64,000 nt of DNA, from contig OW569351.1 in the NCBI GenBank assembly GCA_937625935.1, forward strand, positions 248,001 through 312,000, written 5' to 3'. The notes under the pieces were generated by a model. The model made no database searches. It saw nothing but the letters and a program-made list of their open reading frames with translations, and was not told the DNA's origin. Shown here in pieces: positions 20,124 through 30,600 of the stretch. This stretch comes from Tetramitus jugosus (Eukaryota; Heterolobosea; Eutetramitea; Acrasida; Vahlkampfiidae). A program made the translations under genes and the position numbers. Each line of letters starts with the position of its first letter. Within the stretch, counting starts at the first letter, position 1.

Positions 20124-20752
20124 TTATAAGCTCATGGAGTAATGATCACATTCTGCATCATCCATCGATGACTCACTACCATAGGCTTCTTGTGAATTTA
20201 CACGTGTAAACTTTCTTAGTGTCGTACTCCATTCAAATGAAAAGCTATTGTTATCGACAACGTGAATCTTTCCTGGCACATATCGAGGTGATGTATACTG
20301 TCTGTGCGCAATTTGAATAAAACCATCAACAGAGCGTCTCTTCATAGTCAACTGCGAGGCATCAGGAAGATAAAAGCTAACTAAGGAGAAAAGAGAAAGA
20401 AGTCAGACATTAGAAAAAGAAATCATCACACCACATGCTAAGAATTAAATAAATAATAGGAACTTACTCTTTCCACAGGGGATGCTTTCATCACCAGTTC
20501 TATTGCGCTCAACAGTTCAACAGGTTAGCTTTTCATGCATAGTAATAACAGAAAAACGAATATTCCATGATAAACTTACACCTTGTATCCTACGAAATGA
20601 TTATTGACATAGTGAACTTCAACAATTTCAATTCCATTGCGACCATAGTCTCCCAGCCACATTCCACTGAGATCTATCATTTCATCATTTCCAGTGACGC
20701 ACACTCCAACATTGTTCACGGGAGCAGTCTCTGTTTGTGTTGTTGATTGCAT
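20124..20752 (-). CDS. FBXO31-like C-terminal domain protein with a 32-nt microexon (3 exons)
   Basis: Exons 20580-20752, 20468-20499 and 20124-20380 join to 153 aa. Donors are GTAAGT in both introns (80 and 87 bp), and phases 2 and 1 agree. The joined protein reads SGMWLGDYGRNGIEIVEV, then VGYKVTGDESIPCGK, then ISFYLPD and RYVPGKIHVVDNNSFSFEW. This resembles the cyclin-binding beta-barrel at the C-terminus of FBXO31 and related plant proteins (GLWxGxYGxHGxE, TGDxxVPxGK). No F-box is present, so it is a stand-alone domain or lacks upstream exons. Its binding partner is unknown. Confidence 0.75.
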
Positions 20753-20779
20753 TTTGATCTGGATCCAGATTCTTGTTCA

Positions 20780-21001
20780 TCAAACTGATTTTTTTTTATG
20801 TGGGGAACAAGCGGTTCCTGATGCGAACCAAAAAAGAATGAATGTCTCGCTCTCAGTCGAGGGTGTTGTGTTGTTTTCAATGACTCCTCTTTTTTGTATT
20901 ACGAAAGGATGCTGGCCCACCCAGACATCCCAACGTTCCATTTCTCCAGAATGGGAGGTCAGTATTAAATCTTCAGCTTGATCTCTTTCCGTCCTGAGCA
21001 T
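20780..21001 (-). CDS. Possible small ORF or upstream exon, hypothetical
   Basis: A 73-codon frame from ATG 21001 (MLRTERDQAEDLIL, then ERWDVWVGQHPFV) fills most of the 355-bp gap between the FBXO31-like and MFS genes. The frame stays open back into the MFS 3' end, about 109 codons beyond it, and the base composition looks like coding sequence. No family was recognised. It could be a small protein, an upstream exon of the FBXO31-like gene, or chance. No good splice pair to the next gene was found. Confidence 0.25.
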   Translation of the reverse strand: MLRTERDQAEDLILTSHSGEMERWDVWVGQHPFVIQKRGVIENNTTPSTESETFILFWFASGTACSPHKKKSV

Positions 21002-21107
21002 GGGGTGATATTCATAATGTGGATTTACCCAACGATCTTGAATGAAACCAAGATTGTCATATTCCTTCGTGTAGAACTGGATTAAAAAGTTTATACTTAA
21101 CTCTGAT

Positions 21108-22790
21108 TTATTCTTTGTCTTTTTGAAGGGAAGCAGCTTTTGGGTTTTCAATGTCCTTAGCCAGAATGAAAGAGATTGCGAACGATAAAACCGTGAAGAC
21201 ACAGAAAAAGGCGAATGGAATATTCACATTCACAGCAGGTATCTTTGATCCAAGATTAATCGAAGAAGCAAGAAGAGGACCAGCCACCAATGGGGCAACT
21301 GTTCTTGCAATAGATCCGAGACTGTTGGATATACCCTGAACTCGACCCGATGCTTTCTCTTCTGCGGAGTTGCTGATCAATATGAGAGAGGCAGTAAACG
21401 TTAGTGTGCCTGTGAAAGCTCTAATTAGTGAATAAACCACGAAACCTGTCCACAACCATGGTTTCGACGGCAATAGAGCTAACTGAGGTGTGAAAACTAA
21501 GACTACAATCCCTATAAAACCAACCCGAAGGCATACAAGATGTCCAAACCATTTCGATAATGTGGGATAAATAACAGGAATCACTAAGTAGAGTCCACCA
21601 AAGATGGATTGTACGATACCAATCTGGTTGGTCGTGAAGGACAAACCACCCTCGGACCGCTCAATCATGGACCAGAGAGGCAGTAATTCATCCTGAAATA
21701 TTTCAATCATGATACAAAAGAAACCCAATGCAAGACTCGTTACTATTTCCTTGCTCCATAAAATCGATACTGTTTCTGATAATTCTCGACGAACTACATT
21801 ACCAAGCTTTGAAACCAGAGGTGCCTTGACGGAGATCTCTATTTCATCTCCAACCTCTTCTTCATGTTGTTGTTGTTCCTCTTGAGCATTCTCCTCTACA
21901 GCGTTATTCATCTCAATGTCTGTTTCTTCTTCCAGTACTTCTGTGGAAAGTGGAGCACGCTTTACGTCCTTCATGAATACGAGAACAATTACAAAGTCAA
22001 TGATCATCACAACCGCAGCAATCAAGCATGGCAATAAATATGGAAATGTCTTAAAGAGAGTAATATGACCGAACACTGACGGATATTTTGTTGCAGGTGA
22101 TGACAAGAATCCACCAATGGCAGGTCCTGCAATAGCTCCCAATCCCCATCCTATAGTGATAAGACTAAACGCCATGGCTTGATTCGATGCATCCGTAATT
22201 TCAGTAATGTGTGCCCTCGTTGTCACAATGGATCCACTTAGAGCACCATTCAATGCCCGCACAAACAAAGCGCTCACATATCTCCTGCAAAAGCCAAATC
22301 CAATAACCGTCAGTCCGCATCCTAATGTACTCGCCAGGATGACTCGTTTCTTCGATACTTTGTCTGCTAATGGACCATAAACAAATCCAGCAAAAAATTC
22401 TGCAATGGCAAACGCACCAGTCAATACACCGGCATAGTACCCTGCGTCCTTTGCATCCTTGACCAATCCAAAATCCAATATCATGTAGCCCATGAACGGA
22501 AAGATGAATGAATAGACAAAGCCTTCAACCATGAATATCGTTACAATGGCAAATATACTTCCCATTGGCAATGGAGTCATGGATGTTGCCTTGTCATTGT
22601 TGTCACTGTTGCCACTCTGTTTGTTATTGACAGAATCTGTATCCTTCTTGTTTTGAATTGACTCAACTTGTTCTTCTTCTTGTTCATTATTGATAACAAT
22701 GGACTCGTCCGCTACGGCTGACTCTGCAGTAGGAGAGTCATTGGACACAACATAATGCTGTTCGAGTTCTCTCTGAGGTCCATTCATCAT
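21108..22790 (-). CDS. Major facilitator superfamily transporter, ZIFL/TetA-like
   Basis: The 560-aa product has a polar Gln/Asn/Glu-rich N-terminus of about 80 residues and 12 expected transmembrane segments in two halves, split by an acidic, Gln-rich loop (about 285-330). MFS signatures are visible: YGPLADKVSKKRV (motif A) and RALNGALSGSI, with SLITIGWGLGAIAGPAIGG. These resemble the zinc-induced-facilitator and drug:H+ antiporter MFS branches. The substrate cannot be determined. Start ATG 22790 is the first in frame; the longer open frame begins without ATG. Confidence 0.82.
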   Translation of the reverse strand: MMNGPQRELEQHYVVSNDSPTAESAVADESIVINNEQEEEQVESIQNKKDTDSVNNKQSGNSDNNDKATSMTPLPMGSIFAIVTIFMVEGFVYSFIFPFMGYMILDFGLVKDAKDAGYYAGVLTGAFAIAEFFAGFVYGPLADKVSKKRVILASTLGCGLTVIGFGFCRRYVSALFVRALNGALSGSIVTTRAHITEITDASNQAMAFSLITIGWGLGAIAGPAIGGFLSSPATKYPSVFGHITLFKTFPYLLPCLIAAVVMIIDFVIVLVFMKDVKRAPLSTEVLEEETDIEMNNAVEENAQEEQQQHEEEVGDEIEISVKAPLVSKLGNVVRRELSETVSILWSKEIVTSLALGFFCIMIEIFQDELLPLWSMIERSEGGLSFTTNQIGIVQSIFGGLYLVIPVIYPTLSKWFGHLVCLRVGFIGIVVLVFTPQLALLPSKPWLWTGFVVYSLIRAFTGTLTFTASLILISNSAEEKASGRVQGISNSLGSIARTVAPLVAGPLLASSINLGSKIPAVNVNIPFAFFCVFTVLSFAISFILAKDIENPKAASLQKDKE

Positions 22791-23011
22791 TGAGGTACCG
22801 GCCGGTGGTGTTAGTTGAATCTGTTTTTGTTGCTGCCCCACCACCAGAACCAATAATCCTCCTCACACAAACATTCATGCAAGCCCTTGAATGTAAGGAG
22901 TTTTTCTGTTGTTGTTCCGCATATCTCCGAGCGACCTAATTCCATGATTCGCTGGAACCGCCCGATCAAAATCTTCAACAAAGGGATCAAAAAAGCCTGT
23001 TTGTGGAAATC

Positions 23012-23713
23012 ATGATGAAATCATCATCAATACATCTCCTGCTTCTGCTCCTGTCGTTGGCTGCAATTAGTCTATGCCACTTATCCGTGTGTATTCAACC
23101 TGGTGATGTCATACCCATCTCCCATCGTGTCCAATTCAACGAACAACGAACCAAGTGGTCAACCATGGAATTGTCGTTGAATCCACGCTTTGCCATGACG
23201 AAGCAAACAGAGATTAACGGGATCGTTCCCCTGTTGAGAGCTTTTTTCAGGCAAGAAGACGAAACACAGAGACAATTGGACAATGTGAATCTGAATCAAT
23301 TGTTGGGCAGTTTTGGTATGAGCGACAGCGAAAGTGTCAAGATTGCGTTTGCCATCGAAAAGTATGATTTTTTAACACCGTGGTTGACTGTGATGAGATC
23401 GACAATCGAAGAAGAGGACAAGAAGAAGCAGGGCAAGACGAGTGAAACTGCAACTGTGGCTCACTTCTTGTCTCGTGTCGATTTTGAGTTCAAGTACACT
23501 GGTGATCGCATATTAAAGGTGAAGCACAAGGTTCATTACACGAGTGTGAATTCGAATGAACCTGGTGCTGCCATTCCAGAAACGATTCAACTGAGCTATC
23601 ACTGGGAAGAAGTACCAGCTAAGGATGCCACTGCAGGTCTAACTCTATTGTACTTTTCGTCATTTGTTGGTGGTCTCGCTGTTCTCGTGATTATTATGCG
23701 TGACTTTTTGTAA
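23012..23713 (+). CDS. Unrecognised type I membrane protein
   Basis: The 233-aa product has a signal peptide (MMKSSSIHLLLLLLSLAAIS, about 1-26) and one C-terminal transmembrane segment (about 206-228) ending in the short tail MRDFL. The part between them should face the ER lumen or outside and is likely rich in beta-strands, with few Cys. The motif PGDVIPISHRVQF right after the signal peptide may define a family, but I cannot name it. The stop lies 65 bp from that of the convergent dioxygenase gene. Confidence 0.75.
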   Translation: MMKSSSIHLLLLLLSLAAISLCHLSVCIQPGDVIPISHRVQFNEQRTKWSTMELSLNPRFAMTKQTEINGIVPLLRAFFRQEDETQRQLDNVNLNQLLGSFGMSDSESVKIAFAIEKYDFLTPWLTVMRSTIEEEDKKKQGKTSETATVAHFLSRVDFEFKYTGDRILKVKHKVHYTSVNSNEPGAAIPETIQLSYHWEEVPAKDATAGLTLLYFSSFVGGLAVLVIIMRDFL

Positions 23714-23778
23714 AGAAATAAATGAAACTAGTAGCTCGTGCGTACACTTTGAAATCACTCACTTTATTACTCATGTGC

Positions 23779-25109
23779 TCAGAAGAACAAGTGCTCATGA
23801 ACATCGTCAATATTGAAGTAGACTCCACGTACATGACGAGCTCCCTTGAATGGAGTTCTCGCATGGAAGCATTTCCAATTATCATACAACACAGCATCTC
23901 CTGAATTCAATAAAAACCTGTATTGGTTCTTTTTATCTCGAACTAATTCGGCAAAGGTGTTGTAGCTATCAATTAGGGCTGAATGTTAGTACGAAGAATA
24001 ACTAATATTTCACATATTCAGGTAATACTTACGCTCTATAATATGGCTCCATCAAATCAAAATTAATCAAGTGGGGCGCATAGGTAAAGTAAGAGTATCT
24101 GAGTTGAACGATTTCTCCAGCTTTGTTCAATTCTATAATTGGTCGATTTTGAATGCTCTCGAATTTGGCCTGTTTTCTGTGGAATGAGACCGGAATAGTG
24201 GACAAGAGTTGGAATGCATAAGGATCTGTCTTCCTCAAGCACAGTGCTGCCCTCTGAGAATCTACAATGTAGTTCTCTCCACCTTCATCGGCAGGAGTAA
24301 TGCTCCTAAAATTTCAATGAACATGTTAGATGTGATGAACATAACAAATTGTTTTTGGGTTTGAGTTTGCTGTACTCTACTTACTGGAGAAGTTGCATTC
24401 CAGGAGGAAATTCGATAAAAGGCTGGTCTGTGTGAAGATCGACACCAGCGTTCGTATAACCCAACTGGTCAGTATTTACATTCGTTGTATTGTCTGTTCT
24501 CAAGTCTTCGATTCTTCCAAAATGCGTTGAAACAACTTCTTTTCCCTCAGGCAACAAATCACCAATGATTGACTCGGTGTCCAATCCTCTGTTCTTCATT
24601 ACTACCAAACCGTGTTGCTTCAGTACCTGTCCCAACTTTCTTCGATACTCTATTTGTCCTTGGTCTGTCAACTTGGATGGCTGTTGTGGATCAGCGTACT
24701 GCTTCAACCATTGGCTATAGTCCACAATGACACTAGCTACGTCTGAAGGGATATGATCCATCTCTTGTCTGTTCACAGCGTATGCATGCTTCTCCAACCA
24801 TCTCCATTCATACACACTGGAGTGCACAGTGTCTGTATCTTCTAACTGGGCAATGGCTGGCCATTGAATCTTCAGCACTCTCTCATTGTTGATGATTGCA
24901 GTTTCAACAGCCAATGGAGTAATGTTCAATGGTACCTCAGAAGAGTCAATAATTCTCTCATAGGTTGCTTCATGACGGCAAGCAGGCTGACAATCACAAT
25001 TGTGTCTCAACCAGAAGTAGTGGTAGTCAGAATACTTGACTTGCTTCTCATCGCTCTGGTTAGAAGGGAAGTAGATGCGGATATACTTGTCAAAAGAAGA
25101 GAATAGCAT
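23779..25109 (-). CDS. Gamma-butyrobetaine dioxygenase-like, TauD/TfdA family (3 exons)
   Basis: Exons 24385-25109, 24033-24305 and 23779-23965 join to 394 aa (human BBOX1 has 387). Donors are GTAAGT in both introns (79 and 67 bp), both phase 2. The N-terminal zinc-binding domain has YFWLRHNCDCQPACRH. The Fe(II)/2-oxoglutarate dioxygenase core has the HTD iron triad residues (DLHTDQPFIEFPPG) and the distal His in NWKCFHARTPFKG. Such enzymes make carnitine from gamma-butyrobetaine, or act one step earlier on trimethyllysine. RPIIELNKAGEIVQLRY is closer to BBOX1 than to TMLHE. For exon 3 the second AG (GATAG) is chosen because the first one gives an in-frame stop. No mitochondrial presequence is evident. 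Confidence 0.85.
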
Positions 25110-25216
25110 GCTGTTATCTGGTGTGATCGTATTATTCTAGATGTGTGAAGAGATGGAACTCGACACTCTTATCCTAAGCCACACATAATCAAAGAGCGAA
25201 CCCTTGTTCATGAAAA

Positions 25217-25338
25217 TTCCCGCCCAGGTTCCCCTTCGCTTGTCATCTGTTCGGAAGCTTTTTTGTTTGCCGCCAAAAATTTCAAAAATTTTATCGTTGG
25301 ATTTCAAAAAAAATCGGCCTGTCGTTTGTTTCGCCAAA
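25217..25338. promoter_or_regulatory. Cluster of three E2F-like sites upstream of NDC80
   Basis: The 311-bp spacer between the divergent dioxygenase and NDC80 genes holds TTCCCGCC (25217-25224), CCGCCAAA (25270-25277, reverse complement TTTGGCGG) and TCGCCAAA (25331-25338, reverse complement TTTGGCGA). These match the E2F/DP core TTTSSCGC and its variants. NDC80 is a cell-cycle gene in other eukaryotes. Binding is inferred from the motif only. Confidence 0.45.
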
Positions 25339-25420
25339 CTTCTGTAATCTCCAAGGAAAGCAAACAAAACACAAATCCTATTTATTGACCTAAGTTGAAA
25401 TCACACAGCTACACACAAAC

Positions 25421-27547
25421 ATGTCTCAGACAGATAAGCGGTCTTTTGGAATGCCTCTATCTGAGAGTCAACTCAACTCCAGATCCACACTTAACAACAA
25501 TCGATTGTCCCTGTACTCTAATCCAAAGACTCCAAAATCAATCCTTAAACAACCAGCAACCTCTCAAAACAACAACAGTAGATTGACATTAGGAGCCAAT
25601 CAACAAGCACTGAACACTTCATTAAACAGTAGCAGAATGAGCAACGCACACAACATGAGTCTGAACAAGTCGTTTGACAAGATGAATACATCCAAAACTT
25701 CCAGTGCTCGTTCCAACAACTCTGAACAAACATTTGATGTCAACAAATTGAGCAAATTTATGCTATCGTATCTGTCTCAAAAGGGCTATCCTCATGATAT
25801 TAACATTCAAAAACTTAAATTGCCAACAGCAACAGAATTTTCCATGATTTTGGAATTTTTGGTTTCACAGTTGGACTCTGGACTGCGTATGAAACTTCCC
25901 ACACCTTCTCAGCTGAAAAAGGAAACTGAAAAGATGGAGAAGGAAATGGCAAGCAGAAGGAGAACAACATCATTCAAGTCAAACACCTCACTATTAAATT
26001 CAGTGAAGGATCAAAAGACCTCTGTGAATGGATTCGATGAACAACTCTTTTTGGATTTAATTAACTACTTTAAGCATCCATCTCCACCCAATAACAAGTT
26101 TGTTGAAAAGTCAGCCTTTACTCCTCGAGGTTGGCCAAAGTTACTTTCTGTGATTACATGGCTCGTCGACTTGTTGCGCTACTATGAGTTCAAGAGTGAG
26201 AAGTTAAGAGTTGAACTTCAAGAGGGTCATGAAGGTGTATTCTTTATGTACTTGCATCAAACATATGGTCTCTGGCTGAATGAAGATGAAGAAGGCATGC
26301 AGAGAGTAGTAAATGAGTGGCAAAAGAACTTTTTCCTCAAGGCACAATCTATCCAAGTTCAAACAGAAGAATTGAATGGAAAGAACCAAGAGGCTCTAGC
26401 AAGAATTAATTCTATTATTCCTCGCTTGCAACAGCGTAAGATTTTCGAGAGTCAAAAGCAGGACTTTATTGCTGACTTGTCCAAGTTTGAGGCAGTAATC
26501 CGGGAGCTGCACAACAGCAAGAGAGAACTTGAGGATGCAGTTGCCGTTGATGAGCTAGAGTTATCTAGTCTTCAAAGTGAACTTGTTAAAATTTCTAGAG
26601 AAAGAGAATCGTTAAGAATACAAATCGAACATCAAGAACTGAGGCCACAAGATGTGTTAAGAATGAACAAGAACCGTGCTGCTTTGGAGGATGAAATCAG
26701 AAAGGTTGCTGAAGAGAGAGATGCCAAGAACAATCAGTTGTTTAGTCTCGAGAATGAATGTCGGGTTGAAATTGATAAGATGATGAAGAATGTGCAACAA
26801 TACAATCAACTAGCTATGCTATTGCCTGTTGATACAGAGGATGAGATGGACGAGGATGCAAATTCTCTGAGCAGCTTTGATCTGATTGTGACACAAGAAC
26901 AAATGAAGGATTTAATACCTGCTGTTGATCATATTGACTGCTCTCAACCAGAAACTAACTCGATGGATGATACCCAAACTCTATCATTCGCTGTTTCCAA
27001 TTTCCCATCGAATCCAATTGTCTATCAGCCAAATATTGATTTGTTTGAGGTAGACTCGAAGATCAAGCGCTTAAAGGACGAAATGGTATCATCGACCAGG
27101 TCCATGCAAGATCATGTTTACGAGTTGAACGAAAAGTATGATTCCGTTGATGACATGTGCCAAAGACAGGAAGAGAAGATCAAGGAGTTGGAGAGAAAGC
27201 TCGACAAGGAAAGAGTGTCTCTTGCAAGCAGTAAGCAGGACTGGGATAGTGAAATACAAAGAATACACTTGGAGATTGAAGAAGTAGAGCAAGAGACCAA
27301 AACAGCAAGAAACAACAATCACAATCTCTACTCACAACTCGCTGAGTCAGAACGGAGGATACAACAACTGTACAAGGAACAACAGCTGATGGAGACACAA
27401 TTTGAAGCAGAATTAATTGAGATGAATAAGCTTCTTCTCAAATCGGCTACCTCTGTCTACCAGCACAAGGAATTCATCCAAAAGAGCCTGACTAAGGTTC
27501 AAGATGACAGAGCAAAAGTCATCGAGAGGACGTCGTTTGACCAATAA
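25421..27547 (+). CDS. NDC80: Kinetochore protein NDC80/HEC1
   Basis: The 708-aa product is the microtubule-binding subunit of the outer-kinetochore NDC80 complex. A basic, Ser/Asn-rich unstructured tail (about 1-100) precedes the calponin-homology head (about 105-270), with KFMLSYLSQKGYPHDIN, TATEFSMILEFLV and TPRGWPKLLSVITWLVDLL. A long coiled coil with one break follows (about 290-700). In other eukaryotes the tail is an Aurora B target; basic and Ser/Thr residues are present here. Three E2F-like motifs lie upstream. Length is close to human HEC1 (642 aa). Confidence 0.92.
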   Translation: MSQTDKRSFGMPLSESQLNSRSTLNNNRLSLYSNPKTPKSILKQPATSQNNNSRLTLGANQQALNTSLNSSRMSNAHNMSLNKSFDKMNTSKTSSARSNNSEQTFDVNKLSKFMLSYLSQKGYPHDINIQKLKLPTATEFSMILEFLVSQLDSGLRMKLPTPSQLKKETEKMEKEMASRRRTTSFKSNTSLLNSVKDQKTSVNGFDEQLFLDLINYFKHPSPPNNKFVEKSAFTPRGWPKLLSVITWLVDLLRYYEFKSEKLRVELQEGHEGVFFMYLHQTYGLWLNEDEEGMQRVVNEWQKNFFLKAQSIQVQTEELNGKNQEALARINSIIPRLQQRKIFESQKQDFIADLSKFEAVIRELHNSKRELEDAVAVDELELSSLQSELVKISRERESLRIQIEHQELRPQDVLRMNKNRAALEDEIRKVAEERDAKNNQLFSLENECRVEIDKMMKNVQQYNQLAMLLPVDTEDEMDEDANSLSSFDLIVTQEQMKDLIPAVDHIDCSQPETNSMDDTQTLSFAVSNFPSNPIVYQPNIDLFEVDSKIKRLKDEMVSSTRSMQDHVYELNEKYDSVDDMCQRQEEKIKELERKLDKERVSLASSKQDWDSEIQRIHLEIEEVEQETKTARNNNHNLYSQLAESERRIQQLYKEQQLMETQFEAELIEMNKLLLKSATSVYQHKEFIQKSLTKVQDDRAKVIERTSFDQ

Positions 27548-27611
27548 AACATTATTTTCGCAATACAACCGCCAAATTTCAAACAAGAAAAAAAAACCGC
27601 GAACAAAAAAC

Positions 27612-30600
27612 ATGCCAGCAACACCAACGAGCAATCAAATGACAACCAACAAGAATCATGACAATAATCGAGAGGATGAACCAATGATAGCCTCTGATTT
27701 ACTAGATAGTGAAATTAAGCAATTTTTAGAGCAACCAGATCATCCATCACCACATCATCAACAACCACAACCATCATCAACAACTATACTATCGAACAAT
27801 ACAAGTGCAACGACTGCTACGACGAGTCCAACCAATGAATTCTTGTCATTGTTGAGTGGTGCCACAATCACATCATCAGCATCAGCATCCTCTTCTTCTT
27901 CTTCATCATCATCATCACCAGGACAAGAATCATCATCATCATCATCATCATATAATCCATTGCCTCATTCACCATCGATTCGATCCCTTGTACAAGGCGC
28001 AATTGGATCCAAAACGAACAGTATTGTTTCAGAGGCACTCAATACGATTGAAATGTTGAGAGATGATCCCAACACCATTCTAGAGGAGGACTATAATGAA
28101 GATGCGAGACTGAGCGAACAAAAGAGACAAGATCTTGCAGCACCATCATCATCATTATCGTCATCCAACAACAACAATAACAAGAAATTACAACAACAAA
28201 AGGCAAAAACACCAGTGACAAGAGTGGGTAAAATGTCATCGCATTCCAGTGCACTCACAGCAACAACTGCATTTGGCAAGTACGATGACAGTAGTGATGA
28301 TGATGACTCGAGTAGTGGATCAGACAGTGGTGAACCGTATACGGCTGATGAATTGAAGCAGATTTATGGGCCTGATGATGAGTTGAGTGATGAAGATGAC
28401 TTTTCTGAACTGTTTGGCTCGTTTGGTGCAGCCAAGAGAAAGCAGAGAAGACTCAAAGGAAAGAGTGTTCGTGGCTCTCGAAAAAAGATTCCGGACAATA
28501 TTGCCAAACTGATTGGACAAGCCAATATGAACTTTATTAACAAGGAATTTTCAAAGGCAGTGGAGCTATTGTGTGAAGCTGTTCGATTGAAGCCCAATTT
28601 ACCGGATCCATACCACACATTGGGCTTGGTGTACGAAGAACTGAAACAGCAAAAGAGGGCACTAGAGTTTTACATGATTGCGGCTATTTTGACACCAAAG
28701 GACGCAAATCTCTGGAAGAGAAATGTCCAATTGTCGATTGAAGCTGGCAATATTCAACAAGCCATTTACTGCCTCACACGAATCATTCGGTTACAACCGA
28801 ACAATCACAGTGCGATATTCGATCGTGCACTGTATCACATCAAACTCAATAATAAGAAGAAGGCAATCGAGGATTATAAATTGCTTCATGAAAAGTTGCC
28901 ATCGGATGGTGAAGTCGTCATTCAGTTGGCTACTCTTTACTATGAAACAGGTCAGCCTGAGAATTCAATAGAAGTACTCAAGCGATGCGTGGAGCAAAAT
29001 ATTGCACATGCCAATTTGACAATGGTGAACATGCTGTGTGAATTGTTTATGGGACAAGCACAGTATCAAAATTCAATCAAGATTATAGAGGACGTTGCTC
29101 AAGCCACTCATGTTCCTTTAGAGATTATGCCTATTGATATCAAGGTCAAATACGGAATATGCAAGTCCTACGAAGGGGAACTATTAACTACGGGTCAAAA
29201 GATTTTTCATGATATTATAGATAGTTATGAAGCCGATCAAATTCGAGATATCTTCTTGGAGATTGCAGAGACATATTTTGCTCTCGAGGAATATCAACAG
29301 GCCATTGCCATATATAAGCGAGCATTGACACCGACCTATCAGAAGGATGCTGTTGTTTGGGCAAAAATTGGAAAGTGTTACAAACTGTTTGGTGATTATT
29401 TGAGAGCAGCTGAGCATTATGGAGTTGCAGTTGCTTATGCTCCAGATGATATTCACTCAAAATTAACACTTAGTGACATTTACAAGGATTTAGGAGATCA
29501 TGACAAGGCTTTGCAGGTATTGGATATGTCTGTGACACCCGACGGAAATGATGCATCAACCATTTCTCTTGTTGTTAAGAGATTACTGGAAAGAGACGAC
29601 GCTGAATACCAAGAAAGTAAAATGGATGACGTCGAACCTTATTCAAGGGGTGAAAATGAAGATTCCTCTACTGACTCCTCTGATGACGAGAAGTTTGATG
29701 AAGCATCAGATGAAGAATATGACAGTGATAAAGATCCTGACTATAAGCCGAATGGAGATGAAATGGAGGATGTGGTCGACGCTTATGACGAAGAGCTGGA
29801 GCCTGAGCAAGAATGTCTAAATGATTCCCCCAGACCTCAACTTAGAAAGAAGCGTCAAAGGGAAAATAGGAAAGAGAATGTTGAAGATATTCGTGTTATC
29901 GCACGAAAGGGATGGATTTTGTTTTCAACCAAGCGATACGAAGAGTTCATCCGAATTTGCTTCCCGTTCATCAAAAGCATTTTGGATTTAGATTCAATGG
30001 TTTATGTTGTGAAACCCTCTTACAAGAGGAGACGTTTGCTGGATCTACAAGCACAATACAAGGTCCATATTAAGAAAACAAAAACTAGATGGGATGAAGT
30101 TGAGAAAAAGGTGAATAGAAGACGGGCGCCTAATGAACAATGGACATGGAATGAGGCTCTGTATGCCCTTGGAAGCCAAGAGCTGTTTTACTTTTTATTA
30201 ACTACATGCAAAGCATTTGCTTATACTGGTCGGTATGCTCAATTTGTTCAAATTATGGACACATTGCTCAAATCACAAAAGGATACGAGGCTCCTCTTTC
30301 ATTGGAACGAAGAAAAGTCTGAAAAAATTCATCAGTTGAGATACTTATATATTGGAATTGCATTTAATAACCAAGACTATGAGCGAGCATACAAGCATAT
30401 TACACATATTATCCGAGAGATTCCATATAATATATCACTATGGAATTTGTTCAATATGATTGTGAATAGAGCAAAGAATTTGACTCCGAGTGCCAAATTT
30501 GCGATCAGATTACTTGCAAAGTTTCCATCATCAGTACCTTTGATGGTGTTAGTTGGTCATAACTGTTCAATGAGTGGGAGCTATCGGTTGGCCTTAGGAG

